Notes: a model not told the origin generated them from the sequence alone. DNA of 9,490 nt from Bacteroidales bacterium (GCA_004557195.1 SFER01000081.1:1-9490); one strand, 5' to 3'; counted from the first letter of the stretch, positions 1-6,223 are shown. Numbers and translations: made by a program.

Positions 1-304
1 CTCTATTTTCAGGCTCATCTTTTTCATACATTTCAAATCTAATTGTCTTCTCATCTCCTGACACTCTTGAGATTATGTAAGGAACACCGATTTTACCATT
101 GAATACCTTGGAAAACCGCAAATCGAATTTTGTGGGTTGTTTTTGTGGAAAATATACAACTGTTTCATCAACATATTTTTGATACCCTTTTGCCGAAGGA
201 TAGTGTTTAATTCCAAACTCGCCAAAATAGGCTTGTGGGTGTTCTCCGGCACACATAATCATACTAACCAAAGTTAATGTCAACGCAATAATGTATTTCT
301 TCAT
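1..304 (-). CDS. Partial unrecognised secreted protein (N-terminal 101 codons)
   Basis: The minus strand is open from an ATG at 304 to the window edge, so about 101 residues of the N-terminus are visible and the C-terminus is missing. Residues 1-20 (MKKYIIALTLTLVSMIMCAG) look like a signal peptide: two lysines, a hydrophobic core and small residues before EHPQ. Cys18 is not in a canonical lipobox (MIMC, no Leu at -3 or small residue at -1), so a lipoprotein is possible but not supported. The remainder is rich in Tyr, Phe and Lys (for example AYFGEFGIKHYPSAKGY) and matches no family I recognise. The gene is visibly more AT-rich than the rest of the window, which may indicate a lineage-specific or acquired gene. 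The start is supported by the signal peptide and by a matching promoter 34-64 bases upstream. Confidence 0.75.
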   Translation of the reverse strand, partial: MKKYIIALTLTLVSMIMCAGEHPQAYFGEFGIKHYPSAKGYQKYVDETVVYFPQKQPTKFDLRFSKVFNGKIGVPYIISRVSGDEKTIRFEMYEKDEPENR

Positions 305-337
305 ATCAAATGATTTGATGTTTCTAATTTGTGAAAA

Positions 338-368
338 CAAAGTTACAAATAATAAAACTCTATACCAA
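338..368 (-). promoter_or_regulatory. Bacteroidota-type promoter for the partial secreted-protein gene
   Basis: On the minus strand the -7 element TAACTTTG (345 to 338) fits TAnnTTTG exactly. A TTG (368 to 366) lies 20 bases upstream, as expected for the -33 element of the Bacteroidota primary sigma factor. Transcription would begin about 5-8 bases downstream, giving a leader of roughly 25-30 bases before the ATG at 304. Confidence 0.65.
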
Positions 369-478
369 TTTTTTTATGCGAAATTATTTCTATTCATTAT
401 TAGATTTTTAGTTACTCTATGTTGGTAGAATCTCCATAACTCATGTGCTATTTCGTTTCATCGGATAATTCCGCTCGG

Positions 479-486
479 CAAAGATA
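479..486 (-). promoter_or_regulatory. Promoter-like -7 box TATCTTTG facing left
   Basis: TATCTTTG (486 to 479, minus) is a perfect TAnnTTTG match, but no TTG sits 18-21 bases upstream. It would fire toward the partial gene, giving a long leader of about 170 bases that runs through the better promoter at 338-368. It belongs to a two-part module shared with 6202-6240, described separately, so it may be part of a dispersed repeat and not a working promoter. Confidence 0.35.
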
Positions 487-500
487 CAACGCGAAACGTG

Positions 501-517
501 GTTAAATTTGGTGAAAA
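501..517. repeat. Conserved intergenic block, copy 1
   Basis: The 17-base block GTTAAATTTGGTGAAAA is repeated with one change (T to A at the seventh base) at 6224-6240. In both places it lies exactly 14 bases to the right of a CAAA[G/T]ATA box (479-486 here). The unit is therefore bipartite with fixed spacing. Read on the minus strand it would be an upstream element followed by a -7 box. Confidence 0.6.
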
Positions 518-561
518 CGCGGGAAATGGCTTGAAATGCGTTTTTTTTGATGTCCGGGTGC

Positions 562-569
562 TATCTTTG
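562..569 (+). promoter_or_regulatory. Promoter-like -7 box TATCTTTG facing the fba 3' end
   Basis: TATCTTTG matches TAnnTTTG. The 14 bases CTATCTTTGCATCG (561-574) also occur at the fba promoter on the other strand (1723 to 1710). No good -33 element is seen: the nearest TTG is only 12 bases upstream. Any transcript would run antisense through the fba terminator and into the fba 3' end, with no open reading frame of note. Confidence 0.3.
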
Positions 570-624
570 CATCGTGAAGGCGTCAGGTACGAAACAAATT
601 TGCTCCGCCACGGCACTACGGCAC

Positions 625-653
625 AAAAAAAAGCACGCCTTGAGGGGCGTGCT
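625..653 (-). terminator. Intrinsic terminator of fba
   Basis: Read on the minus strand, an 8-bp perfect stem AGCACGCC/GGCGTGCT (653-646 with 639-632) closes a 6-base loop and is followed by seven or eight Ts (632-625). It begins 23 bases after the fba stop codon. There is no T-run on the plus side, so it should act mainly in the minus direction. Confidence 0.9.
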
Positions 654-676
654 ATAGGGTGGATTGTTTTCCGTGA

Positions 677-1675
677 TTATTCTGCCTTGCCGGCGCTGCC
701 GAGAACGGCTTCGATTTTGTGTTTGTAGAGTTTCTCCATGTTGTCGCGGGCTGGACCGAGATATTTACGCGGGTCGAACTCTGCAGGTTTCTCAACAAAG
801 ATTTTGCGGATAGCGGCTGTCATTGCAAGACGGCTGTCTGAGTCGATGTTGATTTTGCATACTGCGCTCTTGGCTGCTTTGCGGAGTTCCTCTTCGGGGA
901 TACCGATTGCATCGGGAAGCTTGCCACCATATTTGTTGATAGTGTCAACTTCTTCTTGGGGAACTGAAGATGATCCGTGGAGCACGATGGGGAAGCCGGG
1001 AAGTTTCTCCATAACTGCGTCGAGCACGTCGAATGCCAATGGCGGTGGAACGAGGCGGCCTTCGGCGTTGCGTGTGCATTGCTCGGGAGTGAACTTGTAG
1101 GCACCGTGAGAAGTACCGATAGAGATGGCGAGGCTATCGCAACCTGTGCGAGTAGCGAAGTCGATTACCTCTTCGGGGTTGGTGTAGGTGTGGTGGTCGG
1201 AAGATACTTCGTCTTCTACACCTGCGAGTACACCAAGTTCGCCCTCAACTGTTACATCGTGTTGGTGAGCATATTCTACTACTTTCTTGGTGAGAGCTAC
1301 GTTTTCCTCGTAGGGGAGGTGTGAGCCATCGATCATTACCGATGAGAAGCCTGAGTCAACGCAAGATTTGCAAAGTTCAAAACTGTCGCCGTGGTCGAGG
1401 TGAAGAACGATTTGCGGGTGTTCCCAACCGAGTTCTTTTGCGTATGCAACAGCGCCTTCTGCCATGTAGCGGAGGAGGGTAGCGTTGGCATAGTTGCGTG
1501 CACCCTTCGATACTTGGAGGATTACAGGCGATTTAGTGTCGGATGCTGCTTTGATGATTGCTTGCAACTGTTCCATGTTGTTGAAGTTGAAAGCCGGGAT
1601 AGCATAACCGCCTTTGATTGCTTTGGCAAACATTTCGCGTGTGTTCACCAAGCCTAATTCTTTGTAACTTACCAT
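677..1675 (-). CDS. fba: Class II fructose-1,6-bisphosphate aldolase
   Basis: This encodes a cytoplasmic zinc-dependent aldolase that splits fructose 1,6-bisphosphate into dihydroxyacetone phosphate and glyceraldehyde 3-phosphate (and the reverse) in glycolysis and gluconeogenesis. The protein has 332 residues, normal for the long class II type. Visible signatures: LHLDHGD (91-97), with Asp94 the expected catalytic acid and His95 a zinc ligand; VEGELG (143-148); GTSHGAY (187-193) with zinc ligand His190; VLHGSSS (231-237) with zinc ligand His233; and the phosphate-binding stretch NIDSDSR (276-282). The frame stays open 24 codons further upstream to 1747, but that extension runs through the promoter (1715-1722) and is not family-like, so I chose the ATG at 1675 (MVSYKELGL). 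With its own promoter and a strong terminator it looks monocistronic, although the operon upstream has no clear terminator and may read into it. Confidence 0.97.
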   Translation of the reverse strand: MVSYKELGLVNTREMFAKAIKGGYAIPAFNFNNMEQLQAIIKAASDTKSPVILQVSKGARNYANATLLRYMAEGAVAYAKELGWEHPQIVLHLDHGDSFELCKSCVDSGFSSVMIDGSHLPYEENVALTKKVVEYAHQHDVTVEGELGVLAGVEDEVSSDHHTYTNPEEVIDFATRTGCDSLAISIGTSHGAYKFTPEQCTRNAEGRLVPPPLAFDVLDAVMEKLPGFPIVLHGSSSVPQEEVDTINKYGGKLPDAIGIPEEELRKAAKSAVCKINIDSDSRLAMTAAIRKIFVEKPAEFDPRKYLGPARDNMEKLYKHKIEAVLGSAGKAE

Positions 1676-1714
1676 AGTTAGAAATATTATTTGGTTATCA
1701 ATTATTTTCCGATG

Positions 1715-1722
1715 CAAAGATA
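1715..1722 (-). promoter_or_regulatory. Promoter -7 element of fba
   Basis: TATCTTTG (1722 to 1715, minus) fits TAnnTTTG and lies 39 bases before the fba ATG. The -33 side is weaker: a TTG (1747 to 1745) sits 22 bases upstream, slightly longer than the usual 19-20. It supports the ATG at 1675 as the start, since a longer protein would have to be translated from upstream of the transcription start. Confidence 0.65.
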
Positions 1723-1809
1723 GTGATAATCGTGGAATTGAGCACAATGATTAAAGATTTTTTTCCACAAATTTTCAAAACAGGGGATTCCGAGAGCCGC
1801 GGCGGCGGG

Positions 1810-3366
1810 TTATTTCTCGGGAATCACCAGTTTTTGTCCTGTTTTTATCTTGGTGCCTTTGATGTTGTTGGCGCGTTGGATATCTTTTATGCTCACACCG
1901 GGATATTTTGCAGCGATTTTGCCGAGGCTCTCGCCTTTTTTCACGGTGTGGTAGCGGGGCTTTTTCTTTTTTGTGGTTTCTTTTTTCTTTTTCTTTGGCT
2001 CTTTTTTAGTGGTTGTGGTAGAGTCGGCTTTGCTGTGTACTTCTGCTCCCGATTCTGCCACTTCGCCGGTTGTCTCTGCCTTGCTGCGCGGCTTGGTGCT
2101 GGTGGTGTAGCGCACTATTTTGAGTGTCTTGCCTGCTTTCACCGAGTTTTTCTTGAGTCTGTTCCATTTTTTGAGTTGCGACACGGTTACACCATATTTC
2201 TTGGCGATTTTGCCGAGGCTTTCGCCTTTCTTCACTTTGTGATAGATTATTTTTTCGGTGGTTTCGGTCTCGTAGTCGTCGATTGATGCCGGAGTTGCCA
2301 CGTCGCGTGGGGTGTAGATGTTGGCGTCGCGAGCGGCGATGCTGTCCTCGCTCATGATGTAACTGTAGATTTGCATCGCGGGGAGGGTGAGGGTGTAGGG
2401 GCGGATATTGCCTGGGATTACCTCCTTGCGATATTGCGGGTTGAGAGCACGGAGTTCATCCATAGGGATGTCGAGCACGTCGCTAATCTGCTTGAAGTGG
2501 ATGCGCTTGTTCACCATCACGGTGTCGGTGATGAGCGGTTTCTTGGCGAGCGACGGGCTGAGGTTGTGATATTTGAAATAGTTCATCACATAGTTGGCGG
2601 CGATAAATCCGGGCACATATCCGCGTGTCTCGCGCGGGAGGAAGGGGTAGATTTCCCAGAAATCTTTTTTGCCTCCACCGGCACGGCTTATAGCCTTGTT
2701 GACATTGGTGGGACCGCAGTTGTAGGCGGCTATTGCGAGCGACCAGTCTCCGAAGATGCGATGTAGTTTTTTGAGGAATTTAGCTGCTTTTTCGGATGAG
2801 CGATATGGGTCGCGGCGTTCATCCACGAGGGAGTTCACTTCGAGCCCTTCGTCGCGCGCGGTGCGAATCATGAATTGCCACAGCCCGGCTGCGCCGGCCT
2901 TCGACACTGCGTTGGGGTCGAGAGCCGATTCCACAACGGCAAGGTATTTGAGCTCGAGCGGAAGTCCTTCTTTCTCGAGTGCTTGCTCGAGAATAGGGAG
3001 GTAGTACATGCTGAGCCCGAGAATTACTTCCACCTTGGAGCGGATGCGGGTGGTGTAAAACTCGATGTGGTTGCGCACCACTTGGTTGTATGGCATTTCA
3101 ATTATCGTGGGGAGTGCCTGGAGGCGTTTGATATATTCCTCGTCGCTCACAGTGCCGTTGGAGCGTTGTTCCACATCGGCATCGAGCACAATGTAGTTTT
3201 GAATATACCAGTTTTGCATCATTTCGTGTGTGTCGCCGAAGTAACTTTCGGGATAGACAATCGCGCTGTCGGAGATGTTTTCCTTGATTGAAAGAATCGA
3301 GGGCCCGGCAAACGATGTTATCGACACTGTGGCTGCCAACAATGTGGAGAGTATTATCTTTTTCAT
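1810..3366 (-). CDS. mltD: MltD-like membrane-bound lytic murein transglycosylase with LysM domains
   Basis: This 518-residue exported enzyme is expected to cleave the MurNAc-GlcNAc bond in peptidoglycan, leaving 1,6-anhydroMurNAc ends. Residues 1-20 form a signal peptide ending SFA, with no lipobox cysteine, so it is periplasmic and probably not lipidated, unlike E. coli MltD. The SLT (GH23) domain spans about 118-262: catalytic Glu146 in AVVESALDP, GAAGLWQFM (158-166), AAYNCGP (213-219) and LPRETRGYVP (243-252). A degenerate LysM-like stretch (about 290-330, QISDVLDIPMDELRALNPQY) is followed by two clear LysM peptidoglycan-binding domains at about 375-418 and 472-516, joined by a Thr-rich and then Lys-rich linker (about 419-470). 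It starts 38 bases after the DUF5683 gene and is probably last in the parA operon. I see no clear terminator after its stop. Confidence 0.95.
   Translation of the reverse strand: MKKIILSTLLAATVSITSFAGPSILSIKENISDSAIVYPESYFGDTHEMMQNWYIQNYIVLDADVEQRSNGTVSDEEYIKRLQALPTIIEMPYNQVVRNHIEFYTTRIRSKVEVILGLSMYYLPILEQALEKEGLPLELKYLAVVESALDPNAVSKAGAAGLWQFMIRTARDEGLEVNSLVDERRDPYRSSEKAAKFLKKLHRIFGDWSLAIAAYNCGPTNVNKAISRAGGGKKDFWEIYPFLPRETRGYVPGFIAANYVMNYFKYHNLSPSLAKKPLITDTVMVNKRIHFKQISDVLDIPMDELRALNPQYRKEVIPGNIRPYTLTLPAMQIYSYIMSEDSIAARDANIYTPRDVATPASIDDYETETTEKIIYHKVKKGESLGKIAKKYGVTVSQLKKWNRLKKNSVKAGKTLKIVRYTTSTKPRSKAETTGEVAESGAEVHSKADSTTTTKKEPKKKKKETTKKKKPRYHTVKKGESLGKIAAKYPGVSIKDIQRANNIKGTKIKTGQKLVIPEK
1913..1944 (-). 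repeat. LysM-coding direct repeat, copy 2 (C-terminal)
   Basis: These 32 bases match 2204-2235 with two differences. They encode the VKKGESLGKIA core of the last LysM domain of the transglycosylase. The copies are 291 bases apart in the same frame, so they reflect domain duplication inside the gene. Confidence 0.8.
2204..2235 (-). repeat. LysM-coding direct repeat, copy 1
   Basis: Partner of 1913-1944; it encodes the same VKKGESLGKIA core in the first clear LysM domain. The DNA match is closer here than across the rest of the two domains, consistent with a recent duplication, gene conversion or strong codon preference over an identical peptide. Confidence 0.8.
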
Positions 3367-3404
3367 ATAATTCGTTATATATTATGGTGTTAGTGTTGTT
3401 TGTT

Positions 3405-4166
3405 CTAAAAATTCAGCGACCACTGCACTCCAAACGAGGGGCGTGACGAGTGGTCGGTGGGTGCTATTATCTGCGGCGACACGTTCATCGACAGGTCGGA
3501 CGACACGTCGAATTGTGCCAGCGAGGCATCGACGTAGGCATCGACCATGCAGAGCAGGTACATCCCCACCATGCAGATTATCGAGAGGTCGCGGTTGCGC
3601 CGATAGAAGTCTTTTTTCGCTTTGAATGTCTTTTCGAGCCATGCTTTGTCGAGCGAATTGACATCCACCGTCGAGTGGAAAAATTCCTTGTAGGAATTGG
3701 TGTTGGGGTCGTTGTCGGTGAGGTCGCGGTAGCCGCGGGTGTAGTCGCCGAGCATACGGTTGTTCCAGTTGAGGGCGTAGGTGATGCCGAGGAATCCTCC
3801 TACGACTATCGGGAGTTTCCAATAGCGACGGTTGTAGGCTTGTCCCAATCCGGGGAATAGTGCAGAGAGCCACACCGCGCGTGATGGATTGGGCACGAAC
3901 CTCATTCGCGGCTCCATAGCGGCGGTGTCGATAGCCACCGAGTCGGCTGCGAGCATCAGGCGGTGCATCTCTATCGAGTCGGCGGCTGCCTCTTCGTCGG
4001 TGATTTCCACGCGGCGGTTGAGGAGAGTCTCCGGGCTCTCCTCCGGGGCAGGGGTGGCAATGGTGTCGGCAGGCTCGGCGCCTTGTGCCGTTAATACACA
4101 CATGAGGCTGAGCATAAAAGCCATGCTCAACCTTAAAAATGTGTAGTATGTCGAATATCTCTTCAT
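3405..4166 (-). CDS. DUF5683-type membrane protein of the parAB cluster
   Basis: This 253-residue protein resembles the DUF5683 proteins commonly found next to parB in Bacteroidota; their function is not known to me. Residues 1-30 form a signal peptide or signal anchor (MKRYSTYYTFLRLSMAFMLS onward, ending near TAQGA). A Glu/Asp/Thr-rich region follows (about 31-85). The conserved core begins near PNPSRAVWLSALFPGLGQAY (92-111), continues through NRRYWK, and has hydrophobic segments at about 119-133 and 196-211. The motif of small residues and Pro-Gly before a helix (LFPGLGQAYNRRYWK) is the most family-like part. An upstream GTG at 4223 would add 19 residues with no export signal, so I chose the ATG at 4166, which places the signal sequence at the N-terminus. 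It lies 73 bases after parB and 38 bases before the transglycosylase gene. Confidence 0.85.
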   Translation of the reverse strand: MKRYSTYYTFLRLSMAFMLSLMCVLTAQGAEPADTIATPAPEESPETLLNRRVEITDEEAAADSIEMHRLMLAADSVAIDTAAMEPRMRFVPNPSRAVWLSALFPGLGQAYNRRYWKLPIVVGGFLGITYALNWNNRMLGDYTRGYRDLTDNDPNTNSYKEFFHSTVDVNSLDKAWLEKTFKAKKDFYRRNRDLSIICMVGMYLLCMVDAYVDASLAQFDVSSDLSMNVSPQIIAPTDHSSRPSFGVQWSLNF

Positions 4167-4193
4167 TAATCGGTTGTATAACAATAAGTTATG

Positions 4194-4221
4194 GTGGGGA
4201 ACGGCGCAATTTTCGCCCCAC
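4194..4221. other. Hairpin in the parB-DUF5683 gap
   Basis: GTGGGG (4194-4199) pairs with CCCCAC (4216-4221) around a 16-base loop. It lies between the parB stop and the DUF5683 start. There is no T-run after it on the minus strand, so it is not an intrinsic terminator; it could protect an mRNA end or mark a processing site. Confidence 0.4.
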
Positions 4222-4239
4222 ACCTCCGTTAAAGAGACA

Positions 4240-5127
4240 CTACTCGCTCTCTTTTAACTTGTCAAAGATACAAATTAATTTCTCAAGTTCCGCCTCATTG
4301 TCGAAAGGAAAAGTTATTTTTCCTTTACCCGAGGGGGAGCAAGAAAATTGCACTTTGGTCTTGAATGCTTGCGAAAGATGTTTTTTGAGCATGTCGTAGT
4401 CGCTGTTTTTCAGGCGTTTAGGAGCCACAGTGGGATTGTCGCCTTTTTCTTCGGCTTCTTGCCACTGCTTGACAAGCGCCTCAACTTGCCTCACCGATAA
4501 ACCTTTTTTAATAATCTCATTATAAAGTTTTAACTGTAATGAAGGTTTGTCGAGCGAGAGGAGGGCACGGGCGTGTCCCATGTCCACAATCTTGTCGCGA
4601 AGTCCGAGTTGCACCTCGGCAGGGAGGCGGATAAGGCGAAGAAAATTGGCAATCGTTGCGCGCTTTTTGCCGATGCGTTCGCTTAGTCGCTCCTGAGTGA
4701 GGTGGTATTGCTCGATGAGCTTCTTGAAGGTGAGAGCTATTTCGATGGCGTTGAGGTCCTCGCGTTGGATGTTCTCGATGAGCGCCATCTCGGTGAGTTC
4801 GCTGTCGTTGGCGGTGCGGATATAAGCCGGCACAGTGTGCAGTCCCGCCATTTTGGCGGCGCGGTAGCGGCGTTCGCCCGAGATAATCTGGTAGGCGTTG
4901 TCGCCCACGCTGCGCAGTGTGAGCGGCTGGATAATTCCGAGTTCGCGAATCGACGAAGCGAGTTCCTCGAGAGCTTCCTCCGAGAATGTGGTGCGCGGCT
5001 GTTCGGGATTGGGCGAAATCTGCGAGATTTCAATCTCGTTGATAGCCGACGAGCCATTGGTTTGTATGTCATCCATTGAGATTAGCGAGTCGAGTCCGCG
5101 TCCCAATGCGCTTTTGTATTTTGTCAT
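4240..5127 (-). CDS. parB: Chromosome partitioning protein ParB
   Basis: This is a 295-residue ParB/Spo0J-type CTP-dependent clamp that loads at parS sites near the replication origin and works with ParA to segregate it; it also recruits SMC in many bacteria. The N-terminus, KYKSALGRGLDSLI (3-16), is the usual ParA-contacting segment. The CTP-binding domain carries GERRYRA (84-90) and ENIQRED (118-124). The helix-turn-helix DNA-binding region is about 144-168 (TQERLSERIGKKRATIANFL), followed by GHARALL (184-190). The C-terminal dimerisation part is about 240-292. The length is typical. It starts 58 bases after parA, in the same operon. I found no parS palindrome in the window. Confidence 0.97.
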   Translation of the reverse strand: MTKYKSALGRGLDSLISMDDIQTNGSSAINEIEISQISPNPEQPRTTFSEEALEELASSIRELGIIQPLTLRSVGDNAYQIISGERRYRAAKMAGLHTVPAYIRTANDSELTEMALIENIQREDLNAIEIALTFKKLIEQYHLTQERLSERIGKKRATIANFLRLIRLPAEVQLGLRDKIVDMGHARALLSLDKPSLQLKLYNEIIKKGLSVRQVEALVKQWQEAEEKGDNPTVAPKRLKNSDYDMLKKHLSQAFKTKVQFSCSPSGKGKITFPFDNEAELEKLICIFDKLKESE

Positions 5128-5145
5128 AACCCTATTATATAATAT

Positions 5146-5158
5146 ATGTGTTACACAT
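5146..5158. promoter_or_regulatory. Perfect 13-bp dyad in the parA-parB gap
   Basis: ATGTGT T ACACAT is a perfect palindrome with a single central base. A second perfect palindrome, ATTATATAAT (5134-5143), lies next to it, immediately upstream of parB. The pair could be an operator or an mRNA structure controlling parB relative to parA. It is not a parS sequence. AT-rich gaps produce such dyads by chance, so confidence in function is low. Confidence 0.35.
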
Positions 5159-5185
5159 TAGATATTCGGTGCGTTGTTCGCCGGC

Positions 5186-5959
5186 TCAATGCTTGCGCGA
5201 GTTCTTCTTGATAACCTCCTTGGCGAGCTGCACATGGCTCTGCGCGCCGCGGCTCTCGGGGTCGTAGAGAATCGCGGGAAGTCCGTGGCTTGGAGCCTCG
5301 CTCAACTTGATGTTGCGCGGAATCACCGTGTTGAACACCATGTCGCCGAAGTGGGTTTTCAACTCCTCGTAGATTTGGTTGGCGAGACGCAGGCGCGCGT
5401 CGTACATTGTGAGCAAGAAACCCTCGATTTCGAGCGCCGGATTGAGTTTCGATTTGATAATGCGTATCGTGTTGAGCAATTTGCTGATTCCCTCGAGCGC
5501 GAAATACTCGGCTTGCACCGGGATAATCACCGAATTGGCTGCTGTGAGCGCGTTCACGGTGATAAGTCCGAGCGACGGCGAGCAGTCGATGAGCACATAA
5601 TCGTAATTGTCGATAACCTGAGCCAGCAAGTGCGCAAGCACCTTCTCGCGGTCGGGCTTGCTGATGAGTTCAAGTTCGGCTCCCACTAAATCTATTCTTG
5701 AGCCTATGAGATACAGCCCCTTCACACAAGTTTCCACCTCGGTGCCTGCAAGAGGATAGTCATCTACAAGACACTCGTAGATCGACGAACTCATTTTCTT
5801 CGGGTCGATGCCAAGACCCGAAGTGGCATTGGCTTGCGGGTCGGCATCGATTAGCAACACTTTTTTCCCTTCAACCGCAAGCGAGGATGCCAGATTGATG
5901 GCTGTTGTGGTCTTTCCCACTCCTCCTTTTTGGTTGGCAATAGCAATTATTTTACCCAT
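5186..5959 (-). CDS. parA: Chromosome partitioning ATPase ParA (Soj)
   Basis: This 257-residue deviant Walker-type ATPase binds DNA nonspecifically as an ATP dimer and drives origin segregation when stimulated by ParB. The N-terminus has the deviant Walker A motif KGGVGKTT (11-18), with signature Lys11 and catalytic-loop Lys16. LLIDADPQ (35-42) carries the A' aspartates Asp38 and Asp40. Walker B is YVLIDCSPSLG (121-131) with Asp125. The frame can be extended three codons to a TTG at 5968, but the ATG at 5959 gives the normal ParA start (MGKIIAIANQKGG). Its length fits chromosomal Soj-type ParA, not the plasmid type with an N-terminal HTH. It is first in the cluster, with a long upstream region whose candidate promoters are about 200-240 bases away. 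Confidence 0.97.
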   Translation of the reverse strand: MGKIIAIANQKGGVGKTTTAINLASSLAVEGKKVLLIDADPQANATSGLGIDPKKMSSSIYECLVDDYPLAGTEVETCVKGLYLIGSRIDLVGAELELISKPDREKVLAHLLAQVIDNYDYVLIDCSPSLGLITVNALTAANSVIIPVQAEYFALEGISKLLNTIRIIKSKLNPALEIEGFLLTMYDARLRLANQIYEELKTHFGDMVFNTVIPRNIKLSEAPSHGLPAILYDPESRGAQSHVQLAKEVIKKNSRKH

Positions 5960-6075
5960 AAAAGACAAAACTAATTATTTCAACGCAAAGGAAATGCAAA
6001 TAATTTGAATGAAAAAATTACGACGTGAAAAAATCACTAAACTGTTGAAAAGTGGACCAAAATGTTAATAACTTC

Positions 6076-6116
6076 GCCGCGCAAGTTGTCCGTTTTGGAA
6101 AACTTCCGCGCTCGGC
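6076..6116 (-). other. Hairpin in the putative parA leader
   Basis: AAGTT (6083-6087) pairs with AACTT (6101-6105), extended inward by TCC/GGA (6089-6091 with 6097-6099) and outward by GCGC/GCGC (6079-6082 with 6108-6111) and GCC/GGC (6076-6078 with 6114-6116), with a 2-base bulge on one side of each outer step. AAGTT can instead pair with a second AACTT at 6070-6074. If transcription starts at the upstream boxes, this structure lies within the parA mRNA leader. Confidence 0.4.
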
Positions 6117-6153
6117 ATCTGCGCCCTGCCTCCTTGTCTCGCCACCCGGACGC

Positions 6154-6173
6154 GCTCTGCAAAGATAGCACAA
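6154..6173 (-). promoter_or_regulatory. Promoter-like repeat facing parA, proximal copy
   Basis: The 20 bases GCTCTGCAAAGATAGCACAA recur at 6196-6215 with one change, offset by 42. On the minus strand each contains a perfect TAnnTTTG (TATCTTTG, 6167 to 6160, here). Neither has a clear TTG about 20 bases upstream. Transcripts would carry a parA leader of about 200 bases. Confidence 0.45.
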
Positions 6174-6195
6174 CAGGATTGCCTCGCTCTGCCTC

Positions 6196-6215
6196 GCTCT
6201 GCAAATATAGCACAA
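6196..6215 (-). promoter_or_regulatory. Promoter-like repeat facing parA, distal copy
   Basis: Second copy of the 20-base unit, with the -7 box TATATTTG (6209 to 6202, minus). This copy is also the right-hand partner of the conserved block at 6224-6240, as the box at 479-486 is for 501-517. The 42-base offset is about four helical turns, so both boxes face the same side of the DNA. Confidence 0.45.
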
Positions 6216-6223
6216 GAACTGCA

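Larger units (their letters stand above)
305..676. other. Gene-free region between the partial secreted-protein gene and fba
   Basis: No convincing gene lies here. The short plus-strand frame starting at 498 runs through the fba terminator into the fba 3' end and is not credible. The left third (about 305-420) is very AT-rich and carries the promoter of the partial gene. The middle holds two promoter-like boxes facing away from each other (479-486 minus, 562-569 plus), forming a 9-bp inverted repeat GCAAAGATA/TATCTTTGC, and a conserved block at 501-517. The right end holds the fba terminator. Confidence 0.7.

Noticed and set aside
498..728. A 76-codon plus-strand frame before fba
   Set aside because: It reads through the conserved intergenic block and the fba terminator and ends in the fba coding region antisense; no protein-like features.
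1748..1775. DnaA-box-like TTTTCCACA, also near 140 on the other strand
   Set aside because: Each differs from TTATCCACA by one base, the copies are isolated, and there is no cluster or AT-rich unwinding element, so there is no support for an origin despite the nearby parAB genes.
3382..4101. A 239-codon minus-strand frame overlapping the DUF5683 gene
   Set aside because: It is an Arg/Pro/His-rich out-of-frame shadow; the overlapping frame has a signal sequence, membrane segments and the family core.
6018..6032. Possible parS half-site (ACGTGAAAA) upstream of parA
   Set aside because: Only about half of TGTTTCACGTGAAACA is matched and the other half-site is missing. The only CACGTG hexamer I noticed (about 6947-6952, inside argS) also lacks the flanking TTT/AAA bases.
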